Source: Clostridia bacterium
Lineage (GTDB): Bacteria; Bacillota; Clostridia; Oscillospirales; CAG-272
DNA length: 19,955 nt
NCBI GenBank assembly: GCA_017379815.1
Contig: JAFNVK010000039.1
Span: 1-19,955, forward strand
Direction of reading: 5' to 3'
Shown: positions 1 to 5,774 of the stretch, piece by piece
Position numbering within the stretch: the first letter of the stretch is position 1
How the letters are laid out: each line of letters opens with the position of its first letter
Notes under the pieces: generated by a model
What the model was told of the DNA's origin: nothing
The model's database searches: none
Seen by the model: only the letters and a program-made list of their open reading frames with translations
Translations under genes and position numbers: made by a program

Positions 1-252
1 AATTTGGTCAAAAACAAAGTATCCAATCCATGCGCCATAAAGAATATAACAAGCTCTATCTTTACCCTTTGCGGTCAAAATCAGAATGGTTACTGCAAGA
101 GCAATTACTGCCAACTGTTCACCGAGGTTAGCGGTGGTGAGAACTGCCTCACCAATAGCAACAGCGCGGAAGATTACTTCTGCCAAAGAGATAATGATGA
201 GTGAAATAAGAATAGCGATACCCGCCTTTTTGTCGTGAAGTCTTTTTTTCAT
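1..252 (-). CDS. Partial membrane protein of unknown function (5' portion only)
   Basis: An open frame runs from an ATG at 252 to the window edge, giving the first 84 residues; the C-terminus lies outside. A clean AGGAG sits 7-8 nt before the ATG. The protein begins with a short basic stretch (MKKRLHDKK), then a hydrophobic helix at about residues 10-28, a second at about 46-62, and the start of a third near 72-84, so it is a small integral membrane protein or the N-terminal part of a larger one. I do not recognise the family. Base composition is clearly more AT-rich than the genes to the right. A TATAAT promoter lies about 85 bp upstream with an 11-bp tandem repeat behind it, so expression may depend on an activator. 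The overlapping plus-strand 66-codon frame has no ribosome binding site and is not preferred. Confidence 0.6.
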   Translation of the reverse strand, partial: MKKRLHDKKAGIAILISLIIISLAEVIFRAVAIGEAVLTTANLGEQLAVIALAVTILILTAKGKDRACYILYGAWIGYFVFDQI

Positions 253-296
253 TTTTAATTTCTCCTTTTCTATTTTTATAAAAGACTTTTTCATAT

Positions 297-317
297 AAAA
301 ACGGGCAAAAATCGCCC
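297..317 (-). terminator. Weak terminator-like hairpin in the leader of the first gene
   Basis: On the minus strand GGGC (317-314) pairs with GCCC (306-303) across a seven-base loop and is followed by G and five T (301-297). It lies between the putative start of transcription near 331 and the start codon at 252. It could be a small attenuator, but the stem is only 4 bp, so this is tentative. Confidence 0.25.
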
Positions 318-337
318 AATTTTATATTTGTGATTTC

Positions 338-343
338 ATTATA
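338..343 (-). promoter_or_regulatory. -10 element of the promoter for the first gene
   Basis: A perfect minus-strand TATAAT (343-338) is preceded by TGT, an extended -10. No good -35 hexamer is present at 16-18 bp; the -35 position is occupied by the tandem 11-bp repeat at 353-374. A consensus -10 with no -35 and a repeat in its place is the usual look of an activator-dependent promoter. Regulation is inferred. Confidence 0.5.
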
Positions 344-352
344 ACAGACCGA

Positions 353-374
353 GCGTTACAAATGCGTTACAAAT
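353..374 (-). repeat. Tandem 11-bp direct repeat, candidate activator site
   Basis: The 11-mer GCGTTACAAAT (plus strand) occurs twice back to back, at 353-363 and 364-374; on the minus strand it reads ATTTGTAACGC. The inner copy covers the -35 region of the TATAAT at 343-338. Direct repeats spaced by one helical turn next to a -35 are typical sites of OmpR/PhoB-family response regulators; assignment to that family is inference. Confidence 0.5.
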
Positions 375-481
375 CAGGAATAAAAAATATTTTTTTTTTA
401 CAAATCCATTTTTTAAGAATTCGTCATCGCCGCTTAGAAAGATAAATGAAATGCACCATTTCCACTTTCTCAAGCCGTCAA

Positions 482-514
482 GCAAATTCGCAATTTGCCC
501 CACCGGGGCAAATT
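482..514. repeat. Two interlocking palindromes in the 253-629 gap
   Basis: GCAAATT (482-488) and AATTTGC (492-498) form one 7-bp palindrome; AATTTGCCCC (492-501) also pairs perfectly with GGGGCAAATT (505-514) across ACC. The middle arm can thus pair with either side. It lies upstream of the promoter at 570-598 and is probably outside that transcript. No T-tract follows, so it is not a convincing terminator. The rest of the 253-629 gap holds only the two divergent promoters and a T-run. Confidence 0.5.
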
Positions 515-569
515 TAGGTTCAGAATCCTCCTGCATTGCAATTCTTCGGCGCGATTTTCCGCAAAACGG

Positions 570-598
570 TTGAAATCTTTACGGATCTGTGGTAGAAT
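570..598 (+). promoter_or_regulatory. Sigma-A promoter of the YeiH-type gene
   Basis: TTGAAA (570-575), a 17-bp spacer and TAGAAT (593-598), with TGG directly before the -10 (extended -10). The start would be near 605, leaving a short leader before the AGGAG at 621-625. Confidence 0.65.
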
Positions 599-629
599 AA
601 GACATATCACTACCCCCTTTAGGAGAAAC

Positions 630-1667
630 ATGACAATGCAAGGAAAAGGAAAAGCAAAAGAATACGGACTGTTCGTCCTCGGCGTGGCCATCTGCTTTGC
701 GGTGGCAGGCGTTTCGGTATGGCTTGAGGAGCTGATCCCGGGTGGTCTGCTCGGTGCCTCTATCATCGCTCTGTTTATGGGCACGATCATCAACAGCTTC
801 TTTCATCCCTCCTGGATCAAGCCCGCACTCAAATTCACGTCCAAGCGCATCTTAAAGGTGGCCATCATCCTGCTTGGTGCCTCCCTCTCGGTCAACACCA
901 TCCTCTCGGTCGGCAAAATGACCTTCTTCGTGATGCTCTTTACCTTTGCCATGTGCTTTGGCGGCGGCTATTTTATCCGCAAGCTCTTCGGCCTGAACTG
1001 GAAGCTCGGCAACCTCATTTCGGCAGGCACCGGCATTTGCGGCGGCTCTGCCGTGGCGGCCATTGCCCCCGTGATCGACGCCGACGACAAGGACATCGCC
1101 TTTGCCATGTCCTCCACCTTCCTCTTTGATATGGTCATGGTCGCGCTCTATCCCCTGATGGGAAAGGCGCTCGGTATGTCGGATATCGCCTACGGCATCT
1201 GGGCGGGAACCTCGGTCAACGATACGGCAAGCGTGGTGGCCTCGGGCTACGCCTTCTCCGAGATCGCAGGCGACTTTGCCACCATGGTCAAGCTCACGCG
1301 CACGATCGCCATTATCCCCACGGTCCTGGTCTTCGCCTATATCGGCACGCGCGCAAAGCAGAAGGAGCTGAAGGCGACAAGCGGAGGACAGAAGGTCAAG
1401 CTCGTCAAGATCATTCCCTGGTTCATCTGTGGCTTTTTGCTGCTGGCCATTCTCAACAGCGTGGGCTGGATCCCCGAAAGCACCGGCGCCCTGATCAAAA
1501 GCACCAGCAAGTTCCTGATGGTCACCGCCCTGGCGGCGATCGGCCTTGGCACAAGCCTTCTCGACTTCAAAAAAGCGGGTCTGAGACCCATGTTCTACGG
1601 CGTCACCATTGATACGCTGGTCACCCTGACGGCGCTTGGCGTGATCTGGATGATGGGACTGCTGTAA
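630..1667 (+). CDS. UPF0324 (YeiH-type) membrane protein, putative sulfate exporter family transporter
   Basis: The 345-residue protein is hydrophobic throughout, with about ten predicted membrane helices. It carries the conserved hallmarks of the Cons_hypoth698/UPF0324 family: the 'GTGICGGSAVAA' loop near the middle, 'GTSVNDTASVVASG', and a C-terminal 'LAAIGLGTSLLDFKKAGLRP'. The family is annotated as putative sulfate exporters, but the transported substrate is not established for most members. I chose ATG 630 because AGGAG lies five bases upstream and a good promoter ends at 598; the frame opens earlier at 495 but that would place the promoter inside the gene. The usual LysR-type neighbour is not present here. 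Thioredoxin follows from its own promoter. Confidence 0.85.
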   Translation: MTMQGKGKAKEYGLFVLGVAICFAVAGVSVWLEELIPGGLLGASIIALFMGTIINSFFHPSWIKPALKFTSKRILKVAIILLGASLSVNTILSVGKMTFFVMLFTFAMCFGGGYFIRKLFGLNWKLGNLISAGTGICGGSAVAAIAPVIDADDKDIAFAMSSTFLFDMVMVALYPLMGKALGMSDIAYGIWAGTSVNDTASVVASGYAFSEIAGDFATMVKLTRTIAIIPTVLVFAYIGTRAKQKELKATSGGQKVKLVKIIPWFICGFLLLAILNSVGWIPESTGALIKSTSKFLMVTALAAIGLGTSLLDFKKAGLRPMFYGVTIDTLVTLTALGVIWMMGLL

Positions 1668-1705
1668 CCTTTTTCGCCTCACGGGGGCGACAATCGCAAA
1701 AAGCG

Positions 1706-1734
1706 TTGCATTTTTTGCCCGTCTGTGGTATACT
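1706..1734 (+). promoter_or_regulatory. Sigma-A promoter of thioredoxin
   Basis: TTGCAT (1706-1711), a 17-bp spacer and TATACT (1729-1734) preceded by TGG (extended -10). It lies 38 bp after the upstream stop codon and 56 bp before the thioredoxin start, so the gene has its own transcript. Confidence 0.7.
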
Positions 1735-1789
1735 ATCTGTATCCCGATACGAAAGCCGATACACAGCAAAGAGAAAGGAGAATTTCCCC

Positions 1790-2098
1790 ATGCCCGTACA
1801 GAAGATCAATGCAGAGAGCTTTGAGGCTCTCAAGACCCAGGAAAAGACCGTCCTGCTCGACTTCTACGCCGACTGGTGCGGCCCCTGCCGTATGCTCTCC
1901 CCCGTGGTGGACGAGATCGCCAAGGAGCGCGAGGATATCCTCGTCGGCAAGATCAACGTGGACGAATGCCCCGAGCTGGCACAGGCCTTTGGCGTGGTCA
2001 GCATTCCCACCCTCGTGGTGATGAAGCAGGGCAACGTCCTGCAGCAGTCCGCAGGCGTGCGTCCCAAGGCACAGATCCTTGCCATGCTGGAGGGCTGA
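1790..2098 (+). CDS. trxA: Thioredoxin
   Basis: A 102-residue protein, the normal length of classical thioredoxins. The redox motif is W29-C30-G31-P32-C33, preceded by 'VLLDFYAD', and the cis-proline segment 'VVSIPTLVV' lies near residue 72. It is a cytosolic dithiol reductant that would be kept reduced by thioredoxin reductase, which is not in this window. ATG 1790 is preferred over upstream in-frame codons because AAAGGAG lies just before it and because the longer reading would run through the promoter. It is monocistronic: own promoter at 1706-1734 and a strong terminator about 37 bp after the stop. Confidence 0.95.
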   Translation: MPVQKINAESFEALKTQEKTVLLDFYADWCGPCRMLSPVVDEIAKEREDILVGKINVDECPELAQAFGVVSIPTLVVMKQGNVLQQSAGVRPKAQILAMLEG

Positions 2099-2134
2099 TC
2101 CCCTTTTCCCTCCCCCGACCGCATCAAAAAAGAA

Positions 2135-2170
2135 GACGGAGAATGCGCTTTTGCATTCTCCGTCTTTTTT
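2135..2170 (+). terminator. Bidirectional intrinsic terminator after trxA
   Basis: A perfect 12-bp stem (2135-2146 with 2153-2164), a six-base loop and a run of six T (2165-2170). An A-run on the left side makes it also suitable for stopping the convergent decarboxylase-like gene ending at 2189. Confidence 0.9.
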
Positions 2171-2188
2171 GCTTTTCTTCTTCGTCCG

Positions 2189-3526
2189 TCACTCGCGCAG
2201 GACGCGGACGGATCGGATGCCGTAATAGGCGAAGGCCAGAAGATCCTCCTGCGTCAGCACCTCGCCGCAGATCGCGATGGGCACGGCGGGCGGGCAGGAG
2301 ACCGAGGGCGAGGCCAGGATGCGCCCAAGGCACTCCTCGGTCGGCTTCTCCTCGGCAGGGGCAAGCATGGCTTTCCTTGGCGTAAGGGGAGCGTCGTGCA
2401 GGCGCGGCAGAGGGGGCGTCTCCGTAAGCGGTGTGCGCCGCTCGATCGAGCAAAGCAGGTCGCCAAGGGAGAAAAGCTCCTCGCGGGAGGTGCGCACCGA
2501 GGGCATCAGCACGAGCTGATCCGGGTCGGCGTATTCGCACTCCACGCCTCCGTCGCGCAAAAGCGTAGCAAGTGCCTCGCCCGTGTATCCGTAGGGCTTG
2601 GTCAGGAGCGTCAGCTTGCAGGGCTCGTCGCCCATGAGCGTGTACCCCGCCGCCCGAAGGCGCGCGCGGAGTGTGTCAAGCGAGCGGACAAGTCCTTCCA
2701 GCGCCTGCGGAAATTCCTCCGCAAGACAAGGGTTTGCCGCATCCAGCGATTGCAGGATGAGATAGGAGGGGCTGGTCGATCCAAAAAGCGCCAATGCGTC
2801 CTTTGCGCGCTCGCGCAGGGAAAGCGGCAGGCTCTCGGACAGATGCAGGTACGCGCCCCCCGTCAGCACGGGAAGCGTCTTGTGCGCCGAGCAGCAGGCC
2901 ATGTCCGCACCAAGATCCAGCGGATGGCGGGAGGGCGACAGAAAGCGCAGGTACGCTCCGTGCGCGCAGTCCACCAAAAGAAGCACGCCGTGGCGGTGGC
3001 AAACGTCCGCAAGAGCAGAAATATCCAAAAGATTGCCGAGATAGTCGGGAGAGGTCACGAAGAGCGCCGTCGGCTTTTCCGCCGATGCGGAAAGCGTACT
3101 CTCCAAAAAGGCCGCGTCGATCGGGCAGGAGAGGTAGGACGCCTGCGCGGGAAGAAGCCACTTGATCGGCAGATCCAGAAGGGATACGGCCGAGAGAAGC
3201 GTGCGGTGCGCGTTTCGCCCTGCCCAAACGAGAGGCGTGCGCCCCTTCTCCTTGGCGTGAAGGAGAGCCAGATAGAGCATGGCGCGAATGCACTGCGACG
3301 AGCCCTCGGTGGAGTAATAGGTAGGGCACCCGAAAAGCTTGCTCGCATTCTCCTCGCTCGCGCGAATAATGCCCTCGGCCTCGTAAAGGCTGTCCGCTCC
3401 TTGGATCTCGGTCAGGTCAAGCCCCTCGACGCCAAGAGGACCCGTCCCCTTGTGTCCGGGCATATGCATACGGAGCGTATTGCCTTCTCCGTAGGCTCTT
3501 ACAAAATCACAGATGGGTGTTTTCAT
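2189..3526 (-). CDS. Orn/Lys/Arg decarboxylase family PLP protein
   Basis: The 445-residue protein is a fold-type I PLP enzyme of the Orn/Lys/Arg decarboxylase major-domain family (SpeA/YaaO-like). It shows 'RMHMPGHKG' at 19-27, the phosphate-site region 'STEGSSQ' at 72-78, 'VDCAHGAY' at 185-192 and the PLP lysine in 'SAHKTLP' (K216). Family members decarboxylate basic amino acids to polyamines or agmatine, but the substrate cannot be read here. Against the usual 'DEAHGAH' motif, Glu is replaced by Cys187 and the last His by Tyr192. It is a little shorter than YaaO. The ATG at 3526 overlaps the stop of the radical-SAM gene as ATGA and has no Shine-Dalgarno of its own, so translation is probably coupled to the maturase. 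A longer frame to 3709 lies inside the maturase and is rejected. Whether the enzyme works with the SCIFF pathway is unknown. Confidence 0.8.
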   Translation of the reverse strand: MKTPICDFVRAYGEGNTLRMHMPGHKGTGPLGVEGLDLTEIQGADSLYEAEGIIRASEENASKLFGCPTYYSTEGSSQCIRAMLYLALLHAKEKGRTPLVWAGRNAHRTLLSAVSLLDLPIKWLLPAQASYLSCPIDAAFLESTLSASAEKPTALFVTSPDYLGNLLDISALADVCHRHGVLLLVDCAHGAYLRFLSPSRHPLDLGADMACCSAHKTLPVLTGGAYLHLSESLPLSLRERAKDALALFGSTSPSYLILQSLDAANPCLAEEFPQALEGLVRSLDTLRARLRAAGYTLMGDEPCKLTLLTKPYGYTGEALATLLRDGGVECEYADPDQLVLMPSVRTSREELFSLGDLLCSIERRTPLTETPPLPRLHDAPLTPRKAMLAPAEEKPTEECLGRILASPSVSCPPAVPIAICGEVLTQEDLLAFAYYGIRSVRVLRE

Positions 3527-4923
3527 GCCTGTGCTTCGGCCTTTTTCCGATCCATGCGGCGCGCGATCTCCACCATAATGGCGCATTCCATGCGCTTGCG
3601 GAAGAGCTCGCAGCCCGTCTTGTAAACGCCCGCAACGCTTCCCGTTGCGTGGTAGGCGTTTGCGGCACAGCCGCCCGAGCAATACAGCTTTGCCCAGCAG
3701 TCGCGGCAATCGGGGCGCGCGTAGACGTTGCAGGAGGCAAACTCACATTGCTTTTCGGTATTGGTCACGCCCGTCCAGACGTCGCCAAGGCGGTAAGCCT
3801 CCTCGCCCACGAACTGGTGGCAGGGATAGAGGTCGCCCCAGGGGGTGACGGCCATGTATTCGGTTCCCGAGCCGCAGCCCGAGATGCGCTTGTAGATGCA
3901 GGGGCCGCCCGTCAGGTCGATCATGTAGTGATAGAAGGTGAAGGGCTTACCCGCGCGGTCACGCTCGAGCATCAGCTCGGCAAGCTTTTCATACTGCTCC
4001 ATCACGATGGGAAGATCCTCGGCCGTCAGCTCCGAGGGGTCTCCCGGGGCGCAGACGACGGGCTCCATGCTCAGCTCCGTAAAGCCCAGGTCAAGCATGG
4101 TCTCAATGTCCTTGAGGAAATCCGGGTTGGCGTGCGTGAAGGTGCCTCTCATGTAATAGCCCTTGCCCCCTCTGGCCTCGACCAGCTTTTGGAATTTGGG
4201 CACGATGCGATCCCAGCTTCCCTTGCCCGCGTAGTCTACGCGGAAGCGGTCGTGGATCTCGCGGCGGCCGTCAAGGCTCAGGACCACGTTGTGGCACTCG
4301 CGGTTGGCAAAGTCGATCACGTCCTCGTCGACGAGCATACCGTTGGTGGTCAGGGTAAAGCGGAAGTTCTTGTTGTACTGCTTTTCCACCGAGCGCGCGT
4401 AGGCGACCAGCTGCTTGACGACGTCAAAATTCATCAGAGGCTCGCCGCCGAAGAAGTCGACCTCCAGATTGCGGCGCGTGCCCGAATTGGCGATGAGGAA
4501 ATCCAGGGCCTGCTTGCCCACCTCAAAGCTCATCACGGCTCTGTCGCCGTGGTATTTGCCCTGGCTGGCAAAGCAATAGGAGCAGTTGAGGTTGCAGGTG
4601 TGCGCCACGTGCAGGCAGAGGGCCTTGACCACGCCCGCGCTCTTTTCCTTCAGCTTGCCCGCCATGCCCTCAAAGGTATCGGGGGCAAAGAGCTTGCCCG
4701 CCTCCTTGAGCGAGAGGATCTGGTCGTAGCATTCGGCAATATCCTCGGGGGTGACGTCCTCGCGGCCGGCATATTTTTCCTGCAGGCTGGAGAGGACATC
4801 CTCGCGCGAATGGCTCTCAAAGAGAGCGATGGCGTCGTAGGCCACCTCGTCCACCACGTGGACGCCGCCCGAGCAGGTATCCAGAACGATATTATAGCCG
4901 CCAAGCTGATATTGATGTATCAT
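3523..4923 (-). CDS. SCIFF peptide maturase, radical SAM/SPASM thioether-forming enzyme (CteB-like)
   Basis: A 466-residue radical SAM protein. The N-terminal ~90 residues contain the maturase-typical opening (MIHQYQLGGYNIVLDTCSGG) and probably the peptide-recognition fold. The [4Fe-4S] triad is C110-x3-C114-x2-C117 (CNLNCSYC), followed by the barrel with 'DFFGGEPL'. The C-terminal third is a SPASM domain with many cysteines (GCGSG, YPCHQF, CRDCWAKLYCSGGC) binding two auxiliary clusters. By homology it installs Cys thioether crosslinks in the SCIFF peptide encoded just upstream. ATG 4923 is used because AAGGAG lies 10 bases before it; the earlier frame to 5061 would cover the attenuator hairpin. 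It is separated from the peptide gene by that hairpin and overlaps the PLP-enzyme gene by 4 bp. Confidence 0.93.
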   Translation of the reverse strand: MIHQYQLGGYNIVLDTCSGGVHVVDEVAYDAIALFESHSREDVLSSLQEKYAGREDVTPEDIAECYDQILSLKEAGKLFAPDTFEGMAGKLKEKSAGVVKALCLHVAHTCNLNCSYCFASQGKYHGDRAVMSFEVGKQALDFLIANSGTRRNLEVDFFGGEPLMNFDVVKQLVAYARSVEKQYNKNFRFTLTTNGMLVDEDVIDFANRECHNVVLSLDGRREIHDRFRVDYAGKGSWDRIVPKFQKLVEARGGKGYYMRGTFTHANPDFLKDIETMLDLGFTELSMEPVVCAPGDPSELTAEDLPIVMEQYEKLAELMLERDRAGKPFTFYHYMIDLTGGPCIYKRISGCGSGTEYMAVTPWGDLYPCHQFVGEEAYRLGDVWTGVTNTEKQCEFASCNVYARPDCRDCWAKLYCSGGCAANAYHATGSVAGVYKTGCELFRKRMECAIMVEIARRMDRKKAEAQA

Positions 4924-4981
4924 AGGTAAAACGCTCCTTGAAGAAAATGAGGGCTCATTCGAGCCGAGAGGGTACGTTGCA

Positions 4982-5015
4982 GTAAAAATGCCGCCCGATT
5001 CGGCGGCATTTTTAC
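4982..5015 (-). terminator. Intrinsic terminator/attenuator between SCIFF peptide and maturase
   Basis: A perfect 14-bp stem (4982-4995 with 5002-5015) around a six-base loop. Read on the minus strand the GC core (GCCGCC/GGCGGC) is followed by A and five T. It starts 9 bp after the peptide stop. It likely ends most transcripts so that peptide is made in excess over maturase. Confidence 0.8.
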
Positions 5016-5023
5016 AAGAAAGA

Positions 5024-5173
5024 TTACTTGCTTTCCGTGTTCTCGCACTGCTGGTTAGCAATGCCGCAGCTGGTCTTGCAAGCAGACTGGCAGGAAGTCT
5101 GGCACTCGCCGCAGCCGCCGTTCTTTGCGCTCTCGCAAAGGTTGCGCGTCTCGATGGTTTCGATATGCTTCAT
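5024..5173 (-). CDS. SCIFF ranthipeptide precursor (variant)
   Basis: A 49-residue precursor recognised by its start (MKHIETIE) and the cysteine-rich core GCGECQTSCQSACKTSC. SCIFF means six cysteines in forty-five residues; this one has seven: C13, C21, C24, C28, C32, C36 and C43, with C13 as the extra one. The residue after C36 is Gly37 (core continues G-I-A-N-Q), where typical SCIFF peptides have T-V-G-N-Q. In the characterised C. thermocellum CteA, as I recall, the thioether joins Cys32 to Thr37, so the usual acceptor seems to be missing. GGAGGA lies 7 bases upstream of the ATG and a TTGACT/TATGAT promoter precedes it. Being only 49 codons, it is easily missed by gene callers. Confidence 0.93.
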   Translation of the reverse strand: MKHIETIETRNLCESAKNGGCGECQTSCQSACKTSCGIANQQCENTESK

Positions 5174-5210
5174 GATGAAATCCTCCAATAATCGTTGATT
5201 TACACTTTAT

Positions 5211-5238
5211 ATCATACCACATTTTTTGAAAAAGTCAA
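5211..5238 (-). promoter_or_regulatory. Promoter of the SCIFF-maturase-PLP operon
   Basis: On the minus strand TTGACT (5238-5233), a 16-bp spacer and TATGAT (5216-5211), the latter preceded by TGTGG (extended -10). It gives a leader of about 30 nt before the peptide start. Confidence 0.7.
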
Positions 5239-5307
5239 GAACTATCCTTAGATTTTCCGTGATTTTTACGATTTTTTTGCAGGGGGAACGAAAAAAAAGG
5301 GGGAAAG

Positions 5308-5347
5308 CCCTCTCCGTCACGCTAACGCGTGCCACCTCTCAAAAGGG
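5308..5347 (-). repeat. REP-like palindromic unit A (truncated)
   Basis: Contains CACGC (5318-5322) and GCGTG (5327-5331) around TAAC, flanked by the CCGT and CCACCTCTC strings that match the inner part of the unit at 5365-5415 in reverse orientation. The outer hairpin arm is degenerate, so it looks like a decayed or truncated copy. Confidence 0.55.
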
Positions 5348-5364
5348 CGCGGGAAACTAAAAAA

Positions 5365-5415
5365 GCCTCCCCTGTGCAAGGGGAGGTGGCTCGCGAAGCG
5401 AGACGGAGGGGTTGT
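5365..5415 (+). repeat. REP-like palindromic unit B
   Basis: Two consecutive hairpins: CCTCCCC (5366-5372)/GGGGAGG (5380-5386), then CTCGC (5390-5394)/GCGAG (5398-5402), followed by ACGGAGGGGTTGT. The same two-hairpin plan occurs in reverse in unit C. This type of dispersed intergenic element is common in gut Clostridia; no transposase is present. Confidence 0.65.
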
Positions 5416-5438
5416 AAAAAGTAAAAGGTTATTGCAAG

Positions 5439-5488
5439 ACAATCCCTCAGTCGCCTAACGGCGACAGCTCCCTTTACACAAGGGAGCC
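5439..5488 (-). repeat. REP-like palindromic unit C, inverted relative to B
   Basis: Begins ACAATCCCTCA, then hairpin GTCGCC (5450-5455)/GGCGAC (5460-5465) and hairpin GCTCCCTT (5467-5474)/AAGGGAGC (5480-5487). Read in reverse it follows the plan of unit B, with compensating differences in the stems. B and C face each other across about 23 bp. Confidence 0.65.
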
Positions 5489-5545
5489 TAATGTTACTTC
5501 CGCCCAAAGGCAATAGCCGTATTGCGTTTCAGCGCTCCCACCTCC

Positions 5546-5583
5546 GCTTTTTCTTTTGCCCATGTAGGCCCAAAAGAAAAAGC
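5546..5583. repeat. Long A/T-rich inverted repeat
   Basis: GCTTTTTCTTTTG (5546-5558) pairs perfectly over 13 bp with CAAAAGAAAAAGC (5571-5583), leaving a 12-base loop. It could be a weak terminator in either direction or the edge of a dispersed element. No gene ends close by: spoIIR ends at 5775 on the minus strand. Confidence 0.5.
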
Positions 5584-5615
5584 TTGGCAAAAAGAAAACG
5601 GCCGGGGGGAGAGTT

Positions 5616-5675
5616 TCGCGCGTTGCGACGCGCGAGGAGGGCTACGCGCCCTCCACCTGCGCCCACTGGCGTGGG
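5616..5675. repeat. Cluster of three GC-rich hairpins
   Basis: Three perfect short stem-loops follow each other: TCGCGCGT/ACGCGCGA (5616-5635, loop TGCG), GGAGGGC/GCCCTCC (5636-5654) and CCCAC/GTGGG (5662-5675, loop TGGC). The 96- and 111-codon frames across this area have no ribosome binding site or protein-like character, so I read it as structured non-coding DNA downstream of spoIIR. Confidence 0.45.
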
Positions 5676-5685
5676 GGCTTTCCAC

Positions 5686-5747
5686 CGCGCTCACGCGCGA
5701 AGCAACACACCCATTATGCGGCGAGCGCGCTCACGCGCAAAGCAACA
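5686..5747. repeat. 22-bp direct repeat, 40-bp period
   Basis: The 22-mer starting CGCGCTCACGCGC and ending AAGCAACA occurs at 5686-5707 and 5726-5747 with one difference. Each copy also contains a small GCG/CGC palindrome. Only two copies are present and no CRISPR-like series follows. Confidence 0.55.
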
Positions 5748-5774
5748 GATCTTTCGTGCCGTGCGCGATCTCTC

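Noticed and set aside
4..204. 66-codon plus-strand open frame at the left edge
   Set aside because: No ribosome binding site and no protein-like features; the minus strand gives a membrane protein with a good Shine-Dalgarno.
339..536. 65-codon minus-strand frame in the 253-629 gap
   Set aside because: It overlaps the tandem repeat, the T-run and the palindromes, and lacks a ribosome site.
1668..1705. Terminator between the YeiH-type gene and trxA
   Set aside because: Only a 4-bp CGCC/GGCG stem with no following T-run; not convincing.
3517..4929. 470-codon plus-strand open frame
   Set aside because: It is antisense to the radical-SAM maturase, has no ribosome site, and its translation has no domain; long antisense frames are expected in GC-rich genes.
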